A stretch of 64,000 bases of DNA from Schistosoma haematobium (Eukaryota > Platyhelminthes > Trematoda > Strigeidida > Schistosomatidae), in NCBI RefSeq assembly GCF_000699445.3, contig NC_067201.1, forward strand, positions 15,679,501 to 15,743,500, in the 5' to 3' direction. The stretch's first letter is position 1; each line of letters opens with the position of its first letter. Below, in pieces: positions 53,220-64,000 of the stretch. The notes under the pieces were generated by a model, which worked only from the letters and a program-made list of their open reading frames with translations, had not been told where the DNA came from and made no database searches. Made by a program: the position numbers and the translations under genes.

Positions 53220-53861
53220 ATCCTAACGATTAGAAATTAGAATTCTTGATATTTAGTAACTTCATTCACTTTATTCGTTTAGAGTAAATATATAAATAAC
53301 TGAAATTAAATTAACATCAGTAAAATAAAACTAGGCAGATTATTTAGTTTAATCGAAATAACAATACAGGTCTAATTAGGCTATTGTCACATTATTTTGA
53401 TTAAAATAATTTTGTATGAAACGTTGTCGTATTTGTATGTGTGTATATACCAAAATATTTCGATTATTTAGTTAAATTATGCTAGAGAAGTAACTTAAAT
53501 AAAATCATGAAATACCGGAACTTCTAATTTCACTTATTGAAATATCATAAATAAATCATTATTTCATTATTATATTTATTATAAGTGTAGGTTATTAATA
53601 ATGTAGTATATTAAGCAAAGTGATTACTGATTAAGAAAAGTCCGTGTCCATATTAACATTTAGGCTTCAGTTTATAAACCTGTAAATATAAACGATTTAT
53701 TAGTCGTTACACAGCATCATATACTCTTAAGTAATCTAGCTTATTTCATGGATTTGTGTAGTTCAAGTGATAGAGTTATATAATCACATGTTAAGTGGTG
53801 GAGAACATAGTTAAAAGTGGATAAGAAAACAGTTCAAAAAGTTTATTCAGTATGCTTATTG

Positions 53862-54383
53862 ATTATTTATTTAAACACATAAACATCGGTACAAGGAGGC
53901 AGTAAATAGATATGCGGCACATAAGTCATTCAATTTGTGTAACGGCTGGAATACTTTCCGGGTGCCCAAACCGAAAGTGGTCTTCTTAGGCGGCCCCACA
54001 CCCGGACCCTTCAACCTAAAGGTCTGATCTACAAGGCAGTAGAGCAACGTCAGGAGATGAATTCCGATGGTAGTCGTTGGACAACAATAGGTTCATACAC
54101 CGTTTGTTCTATCAGGATACTGGAGCCCATGTACACCGTTGGTTTGGAATCAGGGTTTTCCAACTTCCCCAGGTGAACCCTCCGTATCCACCAACCCGGT
54201 CAAAGCACCGGTCATTCGCTTTTCGTCCTCTCAATTTCGTAAACAACACCCTCGCCACGAGAAGGCAGTGAATAGGACTTCCCTGGCAGTGGTTGTATGC
54301 ACATGGCCATGTGAGAGCATATGGAGAGGGGAAGCTGAGTCGCCTCACTCTCGGCCGTACCTGAGCATTTGGGAGCTTATTGA
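53862..54383 (-). mobile_element. SINE-like retroposon, second copy
   Basis: Reverse complement of the family at 19221-19620. On the - strand it starts TCCCAAATGCTCAGGTACGG near 54383, shares the GGCCGAGAGTG block and the TTGTACC..TTTATGTGTTTAAA end, and finishes with a TAAATAA-type tail near 53862. It is longer than the 19.2-kb copy because of extra internal sequence. Confidence 0.7.
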
Positions 54384-54884
54384 ATTGATTTCAAATACAT
54401 GTATTTGCTATTCAGATCGCGAAATTAGGGAAAACAGAGTATAAAGTGACAATAAAAAGTGTAAGTTACAAAGTAAATGATCGACATAAAAATACACCAG
54501 ATAACTCCAATTCAATGATACTTGTTATGATAAAATCATTCAAACGATTTGGTCATAATTAAACACAGGATAATGTTAATAGTATTCTTGATCAAATTTC
54601 TGATTTGTTATGCTGAAGTTATTTTGTGCAATGGATATTCTTAATTTTCACGAAACAGCTTCAACATTGTTACTAAAGTTTACACATAAGCCTTATCCAC
54701 AAGTTCTAACTAGAATAAAACCGAGGTACATTAAGTTTTTAACTAATTACAGGTAGAATGTATTGAGACTAGTGACCACAGTGCAACCTAATCGATATAG
54801 TTTGGTAATAACTAAGGATTACAAATCTATGACATTGCGGACTATTAATTTAGCAATTTAAACTAGATTTCGTCAATCACTAAC

Positions 54885-55110
54885 CACCGACTACCTCAAC
54901 TTACAACGTCAGCTGGTGTGGAAGTTACGTTTTTAGAATGCTAGGGGCAGCCAAATATGGTATTAGTCTGTGAAGTCGCTTATAGTTAATCTAATTGATA
55001 ATGGTAGATACAGATTACCTAGTTGAAGTTCGCATGATAACGTCCACCAGTGACTGAAAACTGAACGACATGGTTTAGAATTGATCACCACTCATGCTTA
55101 GTGAACATAA
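54885..55110 (+). repeat. LINE 3'-end remnant
   Basis: ACCACCGACTACCTCAACTT and GAATGCTAGGGGCAGCCAAA match 41163-41230 of the LINE, followed by the GGTAGATACAGATTACCTAG block. Diverged and non-coding. Confidence 0.55.
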
Positions 55111-56419
55111 GACTGGTTAATACTATTAAATAATTACTTAGTATCAGTGTAGATGTATTCCATACTCCAATGGGTTAACACGACTCATAATTCCTGATAA
55201 AAATCATAAACACACGCGCTCATAGTTAAATGAGATCACGTAAGGTCAAAGACATTTATCTCGGTTAACAAGTAATTATTTAGTATGACCTACACGTGCT
55301 AATATCAACCAGATAACATCCGAATTATTTATTAACACTGAATAAATCTTCATACTGTATTTGGTGAAATATTTCATATTTTTACTTCATATTATGAGCC
55401 ACAACTCAAAGTACTTCATTGATACTATTATTTCAGTATAAATAATACATTTTTTACTGTAATTTATTCCATTCAATGAAACATTTGGTTTGAAGTTAGA
55501 GTGATTCACTGTAGATAAACTATATAAATCTGAATATTAAAAAATATATGAGTAAAATAGATTCTATTTATCTTTTCAGCTTAACTTAATGTTTGTGTAG
55601 AATGACAACTCAAGACTCTGAATGGACTGCTCTTCATGAACCCATAAAAGATATGGTAATAAGTCAACACAACAAACACAGTTGTTAAGGGTTATAAATT
55701 GGTCACCACTTTAGTTTTCTTATCCAGGCTCAAAAAAGAAGTGCTCGGTACCAAAGCAACCGACACTACGAAGGAAACAGTGATCTGATAGAGGACCAAC
55801 TAACATTGTGCGCGTAAACCGAAAAAATTCATGAAAATGCCTGAATACATTGATTTATGTGCCAATTTAAAAGGTTCATCAAAATGGGTTATACAACATC
55901 TCACTAATCAATCAAATGATATTTTTTAAAATCATTCTAAACAGGGAAATAAATTATGAAAATTCGACTTGGCTAATAATGTTATGCATAAATGTATCGT
56001 TGTCTAAGCCATATTATCGAGCTAAAGTATTTTCATTTAAAGTAGGAGCGAGCTAGAACTCTAGAGTTTTTCATTTTATTTTACAATTTCTTAATATCAT
56101 TTAATATAAGTCAAATTTAATACGACCACAGTTAGAAAGAAAAAAAACTATTGGATAGCTGTAAAATTTCATTTTTCGTTTCTCACTGCATTATCGAGAT
56201 TACTGGACAGTTTGAAAATACTGAATTTCCAGTAGTAAAACCTAGGATCATGTTCATTTCAAGTCACTTAGCTACTTTCCTAACTGAGAGAGATAGCAAC
56301 TATACATCAGAAAGACAAGTTGTCAAGTAAATTTGTAAGCCTTCTTTTAATGTCATTAGAACTCTAGTGTTAACGAATGCAAACAAATTGTCTTAAAAAT
56401 TACAGGTTGATTATGAATA
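55111..56419. other. Intergenic, no feature seen
   Basis: AT-rich; a mildly GC-richer segment near 55720-55830 shows no recognisable frame. Confidence 0.45.
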
Positions 56420-56965
56420 CAGCGGTCTTGAGTGCTGTTAGAGGTATGAGGGCGGTTATCACTTCCCGGTTGCACACACCGTGAAAGGGTTGTTCTGGAG
56501 GTACCTGAAAAGGAAATTGGATTAGAGGTGGTCTTAGTGACCTGGGAGCGTGACCACAGTGCCGAAGGGACAACTGCTTGAGGTCGGTCACACACGACCT
56601 TTTTATGGGTAATTTTTGTGTTAGCTCCGTACTTTTTGGGACCTTACCGCCGGAGACGGATATCCGTGGTATAAGGTGAGGTGTGCATTTTTAGGGTCGA
56701 CCTTCTCTAACCCCACCCCTCCTTGTGGGAAGGCAGCATCGCTGTTTTGCTGGCTGTCTGAAGGAAACACCTTACTGCTGTCACACCTCTGTACAGTCAG
56801 CAGTACGACTTCGCCTTCGGACCTTAGGTTTGTTGCTTTTAGTCTCACCGCTCTTCAACCGACCTGTCTGATATGGTAGGACCTTGAGGAACAGTTGTTC
56901 CAGCCAATATAGCTTGGCTGCTTCATCACGATAGGCAAGCCCGACCACCACGTCAAGGTAGAGAC
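56420..56965 (+). repeat. Dispersed repeat family X, copy 3 (best preserved)
   Basis: GC-rich relative to its flanks. Carries GACCTGGGAGCGTGACCACA, CACCTCTGTACAGTCAGCAG and CCAGCCAATATAGCTTGGCT. It directly precedes the Penelope-like remnant at 57000. The short frames over it do not resemble any protein I know. Confidence 0.6.
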
Positions 56966-56999
56966 AACGGTCGTGTGTCTTAAAAATAGATACTCTTCA

Positions 57000-58045
57000 C
57001 TGAGAATTACAAACGACTAAAAATTTATTGTTTAAAAAATTACTTACAATAATTGATAATGAGTTTCTTAGGTTTTTAACACTATGGTGCACTAAAGGTT
57101 TTATTAATCCAGAAACGACTGGTGAATTTAAAAGCTGGGTAGACGTTATTGAAAATGTCCAACAACCCTTGTTTGTCGATATTTTCGTCACATACGATTA
57201 GTGCGCCATCTCTGGCGAGGAAGAGAAAGACAATAGTATGAATTTCCTTGATGTCCTACTTTAAAGAAGGATAGACGGTTCCATAAAACGAAATATACTT
57301 AGAAATAATAGATGAACAGGTCAGTATACCCATTTCCAAAGCTTTACACCTCTTCAATATAAAATAAATTTAGTTAAATGTTTCAGCCACTGAATCAAGC
57401 TATTATGTTCTGAGGACAGCGTCGATAGCGAAGTAGATATACTAAAGAATACACTACGAAATAACGGCTATCCAGATAATTTCTTCAGAAAATTCCTAGC
57501 ACAAAGTATTAGAAATAGAAGAAATTATGACTCAGTAAAAACACCCTATATCTGAGACTGGGCTTTGAAGGGGACATAACGGGTGATATTTTAACACGTC
57601 GACTCAAAAGATCTGTTTAAAGAACGTTTCACACTGCCAAGTTACACATAATTTTCTCAACTAAACCAGTACTCACATCAAATCTAGGATAGATTACCGA
57701 TGATGGGCTCCTCCATGTGTGCATACCAGTTCAACTGCTCCTGTGGAGCTAGTTACATACACCGTACTCAAAGGGCTTTATCCTTGCGTGTTCGTGAATA
57801 TGTACCAGCATGGTTGGGAAAAGGAGTCACTAAGTCGACCAACAGCAGTATCATTTCTCACTTGGTAGATAGCGAACATCACGTCAAGATAGATGAAGCT
57901 TTCTCTGTCTTATACCAAATTCCAAAAAATCTACCTCAGTGTGCTAGACTACGGTTACTGTACATAGCCAACACCATCTGGATCAACTCCCGAAAACCAG
58001 AAAAAGTATATCCAGCCCCTATGTTTACCTTGGCCTACGACTAGA
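57000..58045 (+). pseudogene. Penelope-like element C-terminal half with GIY-YIG endonuclease
   Basis: From about 57190 the translation reads as the end of a Penelope RT (NFLDVL near 57240, NGYPDNFF near 57470) with stops, then an open stretch at 57700-58044 encoding CAYQFNCSCGASYIHRTQRA, LSLRVREYVPAWL and a downstream helix-rich part. GASYIHRT is a decayed form of the YIG half of the GIY-YIG nuclease found at the C-terminus of Penelope-like proteins; His replaces the usual Gly. Could pair with the 17.4-kb fragment as the same family, but they are separate insertions. Confidence 0.75.
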
Positions 58046-58450
58046 TCACCGGATACTTAAATTGAATATTACAAACCTTTTACGCTCTTCCTTTTTTTGA
58101 TTAGATCTATCTTAATCTTCACATCCATCATTCCCAATTCACATGAATCCTTTTTTGTTTATCGTAATTACCCTGATAACACCCCTCTTATTATATATTA
58201 TATTCACACAACAATATTATCATTGTTATTATTATATTACTATTATCATTATTATCACAATTGACAAGATTAAATTCTCTTACTATGCATTTTATTCACA
58301 CGACTTTTTTTATCACTATTCTACTGATTGTGACCGGACACTGTTCCAAATCATTCTGACCATTATTAAATGACCTTTCTAATTTTCAAATAACACAATT
58401 TTGAAGTATTTATATCGTAATATATGCAAACTTTCACCATTTTTAACATA
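58046..58450 (+). repeat. 3'UTR-like tail of the Penelope-like element
   Basis: Continues directly from the GIY-YIG stop. The stretch TTTTATTCACACGACTTTTT near 58289 and the following about 170 bp recur at 52877-53020, which marks it as part of the mobile unit. Confidence 0.5.
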
Positions 58451-58849
58451 TAACATTGTCAAATTCTATAGTAGATGCCTTATTTTGGCCTTCGTAAAAT
58501 ATCATAATTATAAACTTATAACTGTAGAGCCTGATGATGAAGTTATTGAAAACAATCGTTCGCTCAAGTATTTTTCATTTTTGAATATTCTATGAGGATT
58601 TTTTAAACTGCTGATATATATTTTGCGCGGTCTTAAGTCTTTGGAAGAGTTACCTCTTCGTATATTATCTCTATCACTTATTTCTTTACTGTAAATTTGA
58701 ATGTTTGTTTCCAGCCGTCAAAATTCTCTATATGCAGCTTTCTGTAAACTTGCAGTGAACAAAAACGAATTTCCTTTACCGATTTAATATTCATTGAATG
58801 TGGTAGTTTTTCGTCCTACTCTCAGGCAAATAATTTGTTTGATGGAAAC

Positions 58850-59560
58850 TCTGACAAAATGCAAAAGTCTTATGATCACCTTGAGCAATAATACAGGCAT
58901 GTTTCTTCATCCTTGAATGTAAGACATTGCTTCGCAGCTGATCTTTGTTTATCATAGAACTAATAATAGAAGGTGGAGTAGTTAAGCGTTTTGACAGCTT
59001 TATTTATCCTGAAAGCTTTGTCAGCCCTGGTGGGTTGCAGCCTGACGAAGTCTGGGGACACTATCAAAAAGTCCAACCCGCTTTTGAAATCATGCGTCAC
59101 TTGTGACAAAAGTGAGATGACTGATCACCATTTAGAGGACGAGTATCATGAGCAGTAGCTAACTGTTTTCCAATTTATAGTTGTGAAACACGCTCTACGA
59201 AAATAGGAGATATGTATAAGCTGAAATCTTATGATTATGGGTGTTTCCGAATCATTGCTGGCGTGTCATGAAACAAAAGAAGTGAGAAGTGTTGAGGCTA
59301 AGTAAAGGTGGCAAATTGGTTGATGAAACTGTGAATCTCCGCCGAATGAGGTGGCTAGGATGTATGGCACGTAGGTCAAACCACCACCTACTTTGACAAG
59401 CCATGATTATTAGTGGAAAACATAGATTGTAAGGAAGCTGAGAGGTGACCAAACTAGAAAGTGGAGTGAGTTTTTGAAGTCGCTGACTGATGGGATGAGC
59501 AGTGTTGGTCGAACAAAACCACCGAGTTGGGTTCACATACTCAATATTACACCACTCACT
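58850..59560 (+). repeat. LINE 3' coding remnant
   Basis: Frame-broken copy of the LINE C-terminal region. CAAAATGCAAAAGTCTTATG matches the post-YADD stretch at 40613, AAGCGTTTTGACAGCTTTAT matches the [16 protein letters not shown] part, and GCTAGGATGTATGGCACGTA with GTCGGTCGAA-like sequence match the end. The - strand frame at 59252-59536 is a shadow of this remnant. Confidence 0.65.
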
Positions 59561-59936
59561 TAATAAATCTGTAGACAGACGAAAACCTCAACTAACTAAT
59601 ATCTAATCACAAATACAAGAACATACGATACAGTTTCTACAGGAAAAGTAACCTAATGAATTAAAAAGACAAAATAAGATAAGATATGGCAATATTAAAG
59701 AGCAATAATTATTGTTCTATAAAGTATCTTCATCACGTATAAACTAGAATAAATGACCAATAAACAATAGTAATATTTAAGTATAAACAAAAGGTCAAAG
59801 TAACAAATAAACAGACTAAACTGTGTCTAGTGTAAACTAAAATTTTGTCTATAAAAAAATTTAGAAATTAGCACTTATATTTTTTTATTCCAACCGCTGT
59901 CGTTGCATATTGCTAAGTGTTTATTTATATACATGT

Positions 59937-60047
59937 TTAACAATATTCGGGGAATAACGCTTTGAGTTGAGCTTCTGTATTTTCCGGTGACGTAACAGTA
60001 TGTCCGATGGTTTGTGGGTCATTGAATATTTCGTAATCATTTCCACC
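59937..60047 (-). CDS. PMM: PMM exon 6 (GGND, stop)
   Basis: The acceptor TATTCTCAG precedes 60047. Encodes [20 protein letters not shown] and ends LFPEYC before TAA at 59939-59937. A - strand AATAAA at 59925-59920 is a plausible poly(A) signal 12 nt after the stop. Confidence 0.92.
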   Translation of the reverse strand, partial: GGNDYEIFNDPQTIGHTVTSPENTEAQLKALFPEYC

Positions 60048-63000
60048 CTGAGAATACAGAATTATTAAAAGTAAAAAGCAATAATACACTGTATAATGCG
60101 AAGTAAACCAAAGACATATGTAAGATGATTGGTCAATATTATGACAAGAAGCCCAGTAATCTGTATCTACTATTTTGAGGGAAAATAGCTACCCTCACAA
60201 AGCTTAAAAACGTGTTACTCACTGTCCATTGGAGACGTTACCATTGAGTTACTTGTAGATATCGATACCAAGGTTGAACGTGATAGTTTCATATAAATTG
60301 AGAATTAATTAGAAAGTTGATTATAAATATATTTTTGTGATGTCCCCAATGAGTAGATAATTGTATTTCTGACGTTCCGTGACTTAATGTAAGTCATTCA
60401 GAATTAAGTGACTGATATTATGTCATTCAGAAATACAATTTTAAACTCAGTGGGATATCACAAATATATATTTATTATTGAATTATCTGGTTCTTCGTTG
60501 GTCATTAATCCGAAAATATATGAAAAATGTCCTCAGATTTCGTTAGATTTCTTTATGATCATTTCGTTCCATGTATTGTGTCATCTGTGTGAATACTATT
60601 AATTGTATTATTATCCTCCTATTTTTACATTTCAATCTAGTTTGACTTTGTTTAAGTATACATTATATTTCGATAAATACAGGATATAAAAGTTTTCACT
60701 TGTGTGTTTTTAAACAATGGACAAATAAAAAGGATCATAAAAACGTAATTACTAATTGTATACAAATTTGTTTAATTGTGACAGTTATGCACAAAAATAC
60801 GAAGGCATGAAATATGTCAACACTCATTAATTTTAATGCTTTTACCTCTTCTGTTTTGTCACCAAAGAAATGTATAGTATCGTAATCTTTCAGGAATTGT
60901 AAACAGTATCGTTTGTCCCAACCTTTTGGAAAAACATCAATACTAATTTGTCCACCTACAAAAGAAATGTAAACAAACTATATGATTACAAGTGTTCATT
61001 AATATCATAAAACAATGTAATACAATACTGAAATGTATCGGGTGATCAGTGGCTTAGATGATAACAAAGCATTTAGCTATGAAGTGTTAAAAAACAAGGT
61101 CAAATCCTTTTTCACCTACTTCGATTTAGAGATAGTTGCAGTCACAGAAAATTGAGAACTAGATAGCATCGAGAAAATGAAATTCGGTAGCGATGCCTGC
61201 CTAGGACTTGAGCATATATAGGAAACCATTAGTGTTTAAGCGTTCAGGTGCAGATGTCATCCTTAAACAACTAAGTAATGGTCGACCTTTTCAACTTCAG
61301 TTAACTCGTGATATACGATGATAATCATTCACTATCATAAGTGATATTTGTCTCAAGAGTAGCAGAATTTGGATCTGAGGCCTAATGATTATATCAAAAC
61401 ATTCAACACTGACTCATCATTCTGTATCCTCAACTTTAAGCCTTGCTCTATGTTTAAAAACAAGTGTGCATAGGACGACTGACATTAACCTATCTTTTTA
61501 ACCACTATATATACTGTGTAGAGTAGAAACGTGTCCCGATATATGTTTATCCCAGGTTTTTACTTTCTAAATAACCGGCTGACTGTATGAATTAGCTTAC
61601 CTATAGCGAACTCTAAAGGACTTGAATGAAATTCCGAACGCATTTTCATGACGAAATTTTCGCGAATTTTATGTTTCTAAAGCAAAAAAATAGAACGGTC
61701 GAAAACATTCATCCCATTACCATTTCATCGATAGGTGGTGATATAAATGCGCTTAGGGAAAAAGACCAAATTATTGACAGATTACACTAGTAATGGCATA
61801 GATGTTGTCCACATTAATTCATTTGAAAACATTGTTAGTGAGAGCTAAAAAGATGAGATGATATCTAACATCAAGAATTCACTCATATAATTGAATAAAA
61901 AATTTCTGATCATAAATCGTATCTTAGGGTGTAGACAAAGTTTGTCTAAATAGACGATTCAATAATGTCAATCTGGTCTGAACATTTGGTTCTTAAGTTC
62001 TCTTACAAAGCACGAAGGCTAAGTGGAATGTACTAAAACCAGAAGCAGTTCGTACCATTAATAAAACTTGATGCATGTACCAGATTCACAGGTAAAATCA
62101 TATTGTTAATTGCTGTGAGATGCAACCATACTTTTATAACGAGGTATTAAGAAAGACTATCTTTAAGAAATGATTTGTTACTACTGTTCCATAAATGTTA
62201 CATGACGGGAAATCCTGAATAAAGTGTACAATAACAATTTTATTTTACTTCAATTTTAGTCATACGCACAGGCTAAGTAGACAAGCAACAGCAGCTAACT
62301 TTTTTATGTTACTAGGGTGCAACTGTAATATAATATGTATCGATAAGAAATATGAATCACCTGCACATTTACAGAGACACACCGTGCTCCCTTAAATTGT
62401 ACAAGAACCTGTGAAACAAGTGGACAAATTACGATACTTCTATCGATTTAGAAGTTTGACAATAAGACTTAAGGGAAAACTGTTGGACAGCCGATTGTGA
62501 AAGGCCTATTTTGCAGTATGTAAAGAACGATTACATATTTTCAGTGAATATTAATCATTCTTACCGCATCATATTCAGCAAATTCATCTCGTTCTTCCTG
62601 ACTACAGCTTCGTCCAACTGGACACACATTTATCAAACCATTTCTGAATTCAATAAAATTTCCTCTTTTCCTCGGAAGCCAGAGGTTTGACATATACTGG
62701 AGACAGAAATTGATGAAACGTTGAAGGATGTTCTCACCAACATGCTCAACAATATTCTGAAATGAAATTACATCGAAGAAAACTTGGTTACATACTGTGC
62801 TTTTAATTTTCTGACCATAACTGTGTACTACCAAACCATTTTCAGAGAATATATATATAAATTTTTCGGTAGCTTCATGCGTAAATTAAAAGCGTTATTT
62901 GTAAAAATTCTTACCGAGTGTCCCAATCTGTGAAGAAACCTTCTGGAAATCGGAACCACTAACCACAGCCAAGGGAATATTAGAGCACAATTTAAGCAAA

Positions 63001-63086
63001 CATTCAGTCATATGATCGGATATAATATTGCGTGGCTTTGTAAGTGTTCCATCAACGTCAAACAGGCATATTACTTTTTTGTTCAT
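59937..63086 (-). CDS. PMM: Phosphomannomutase (6 exons, 245 aa)
   Basis: Exons on the - strand: 63086-62915, 62872-62796, 62756-62565, 61676-61601, 60955-60846, 60047-59937 (738 nt with stop). The enzyme converts mannose-6-phosphate to mannose-1-phosphate for GDP-mannose and N-glycan/GPI synthesis in the cytosol. It belongs to the HAD superfamily: DVDGTLT at 10-16 holds the nucleophile Asp10 and acid/base Asp12; VVSGSD is at 41-46; the cap domain carries [20 protein letters not shown] and VGRSC; FFGDKT with Asp205 and GGNDYEIF with Asp213 are the core metal/phosphate motifs. Arg139 corresponds to human PMM2 Arg141. The length matches the family (human PMM2 is 246 aa). The ATG at 63086 is chosen because it sits nine residues before the motif; the frame is open upstream but has no further ATG. 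PMM1 versus PMM2 subtype is not meaningful here. Confidence 0.95.
60321..60479. repeat. Imperfect 52-bp inverted repeat in PMM intron 5
   Basis: 60321-60372 and 60427-60479 are imperfect reverse complements (both carry AATTGTATTTCTGA or its complement, and TTGTGATGTCCC/TTGTGATATCCC). The 54-bp centre also has short repeats. This is a hairpin-like, foldback MITE-type structure. Confidence 0.6.
60846..60955 (-). CDS. PMM: PMM exon 5 (FFGDKT)
   Basis: The acceptor TTTTGTAG precedes 60955 and the donor GTAAAA follows 60846. Encodes [20 protein letters not shown], then [17 protein letters not shown]. The motif FFGDKT carries HAD-core Asp205. Confidence 0.92.
60956..61600. other. PMM intron 4
   Basis: No exon seen; weak tRNA-like sequence (GATCAGTGGCTTAGATGATA near 61042) suggests an old SINE. 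Confidence 0.4.
61601..61676 (-). CDS. PMM: PMM exon 4
   Basis: The acceptor TTTGCTTTAG precedes 61676 and the donor GTAAGC follows 61601. Encodes [20 protein letters not shown] then LEFAI and one base of Gly173. It aligns with the human KEKIREKFV segment. The exon is only 76 nt and too short for simple ORF calling. Confidence 0.88.
61677..62564. other. PMM intron 3
   Basis: 888 bp, no exon or repeat recognised. Confidence 0.5.
62565..62756 (-). CDS. PMM: PMM exon 3 (cap domain, Arg cluster)
   Basis: Follows a 39-bp intron (62795-62757, GTATGT..TTTCAG). Encodes [20 protein letters not shown] and on through [33 protein letters not shown]. The donor GTAAGA follows at 62564 (phase 0). Confidence 0.93.
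62796..62872 (-). CDS. PMM: PMM exon 2
   Basis: Follows a 42-bp intron (62914-62873; acceptor ATGAAG). Encodes [20 protein letters not shown] and QKIKST. The SENG wording matches the conserved ENG of the family, and spacing to the flanking exons equals human PMM2. Confidence 0.9.
62915..63086 (-). CDS. PMM: PMM exon 1 (HAD nucleophile)
   Basis: Encodes [20 protein letters not shown] and on to SSQIGTL, ending phase 1 at the donor GTAAGA (62914). A possible acceptor AG at 63101-63100, after CCGTTTTATT, lies 13 nt upstream of the ATG and could serve cis- or spliced-leader trans-splicing. Confidence 0.93.
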
Positions 63087-63101
63087 AGTAAACAAACAAC
63101 T

Positions 63102-63907
63102 AATAAAACGGTTAATAGAATATTATTTTTATAACGATTTAAAAGTAGATATGAAGGTTTACAGAACATACAATTCGAAGCAAATCAATTCAAGAGACTT
63201 ATCTCTGATTCTATGAGGTGAATTCGAAATTTCTATATCTTTAGTCATTCTACGACAAATGTCCAATTCTAAGTCTTTTTTTCATTTTTACGTATGGTTT
63301 TATAAGCAAAAAGCTTTTAGCATCCGCGAAGTGTTCAGTAGGAAATTTTGAAGTATAAAAAACAACAAAGAAATTAAGACTGTTCCCAGAACAACTAAGA
63401 GGAAGCAAGTAATAACAAACAGTCCTGATAATTAGATCGGATGATCAAACCGGGTGGTTAAAAGAACAGATCTTTTATATCAACAGATACACGTGTATCT
63501 ATTTAAGTAGATCCAATAAAGAAAAAGACTAGAAAACCGGTAATATTAAAGGAACTTGTATAAACGAATATAATTGTGTAAAATAATGGTCACTTATGTC
63601 TTAAAGCTCATATAATAGAGCTTATCTGAAGGATAAGATTTATATTGATATGAATAGAGATTCGACTAAGGACGATACTATGATATCTAACTTAAGTTTA
63701 TATATCAAGTACTATATACATATTAGAGTCTATTATATGTTTATTATTTTTCTAATAAGTTTAGCTAGAATCCCTTGGAGTTATAAAGAAGAACAATTAG
63801 TTAATCATTGAAATATTTATTTGGTGATATGACGTGTCGATTTAACTCTACGAATGAACCGTTTCCTATGATGCTAAAATAAATTTCGAAATATGCAGTG
63901 TAAATTT
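63102..63907. other. 5' flank of PMM
   Basis: No coding exon recognised on either strand. May hold the PMM promoter or a 5'UTR exon; no motif stands out. Confidence 0.4.
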
Positions 63908-64000
63908 GGAGAAACTATAATTTATGGACGAACCAACCAGGTATAATTAGACGGGTATAAAGTATTGGCGCGAAATTCACTCATCCATTTACCTTAGTAC
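63908..64000. mobile_element. MITE-like element, cut by the window end
   Basis: GGAGAAACTATAATTTATGG then ACGAACCAACCAGG, and GGCGCGAAATTCACTCATCC at 63968, match the left end of the 47.2-kb MITE. The right end lies outside the window. Confidence 0.5.

Noticed and set aside
1..64000. CRISPR array, prokaryotic operon or phage features
   Set aside because: Spliced eukaryotic genes, retroelements and absence of regularly spaced short repeats rule these out.

Overview
This window is schistosome-like (Schistosoma sp.) nuclear DNA. The evidence is AT-rich sequence with long introns between short, highly conserved exons, RTE-type (SR2-like) and other non-LTR retrotransposon copies, Penelope-like remnants, and many Sm-alpha-type SINE pieces that carry hammerhead ribozymes. 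I cannot fix the species from sequence alone.

Two genes can be read from end to end. The first is a casein kinase 1 of the delta/epsilon type on the + strand. It has seven coding exons (6225-6303, 15418-15528, 20186-20378, 38118-38302, 44521-44691, 46651-46962, 48071-49047) and encodes 674 residues: a kinase core that aligns without gaps to human CK1 delta, then a long Gln/Asn/His/Ser-rich tail. Its introns (9.1, 4.7, 17.7, 6.2, 2.0 and 1.1 kb) hold most of the repeats. The second is a phosphomannomutase on the - strand (63086 down to 59937). It has six exons and 245 residues, and its first two introns are only 42 and 39 bp. The two genes converge on about 11 kb of repeat-rich intergenic DNA.

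Repeats by region: 0.8-2.9 kb, RTE copy A (+); 3.8-4.2 kb, LTR-like block; 10.1-10.5 kb, degraded tRNA-like/hammerhead-like pieces; 10.6-13.65 kb, nearly full-length RTE copy B (-); 16.3-16.8 kb, LINE 3' ends; 17.4-18.0 kb, Penelope-like RT fragment (+); 18.85-19.9 kb, RTE copy C (-) with a nested SINE; 21.8-22.1 kb, MITE-like element; 22.2-22.7, 30.1-31.1, 33.9-34.3, 35.5-35.8, 37.1-37.6 and 51.6-51.8 kb, hammerhead/tRNA-like SINEs, three of them as head-to-head palindromic pairs; 38.9-41.65 kb, a second LINE (+) with endonuclease and RT; 47.2-47.4 kb, MITE-like element; 52.6-53.1 kb, RTE/Penelope chimera; 53.9-54.4 kb, SINE; 57.0-58.4 kb, Penelope-like 3' half with GIY-YIG domain; 58.85-59.56 kb, LINE 3' remnant.

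The most interesting signals are: (1) two hammerhead ribozymes with intact cores lying in sense orientation inside CK1 intron 3, belonging to two different tRNA-like SINE families; (2) repeated head-to-head (palindromic) pairing of such elements; and (3) a roughly 1.1-kb apparently identical inverted repeat embedded in two otherwise diverged RTE copies on either side of CK1 coding exon 1, suggesting gene conversion or an assembly effect.
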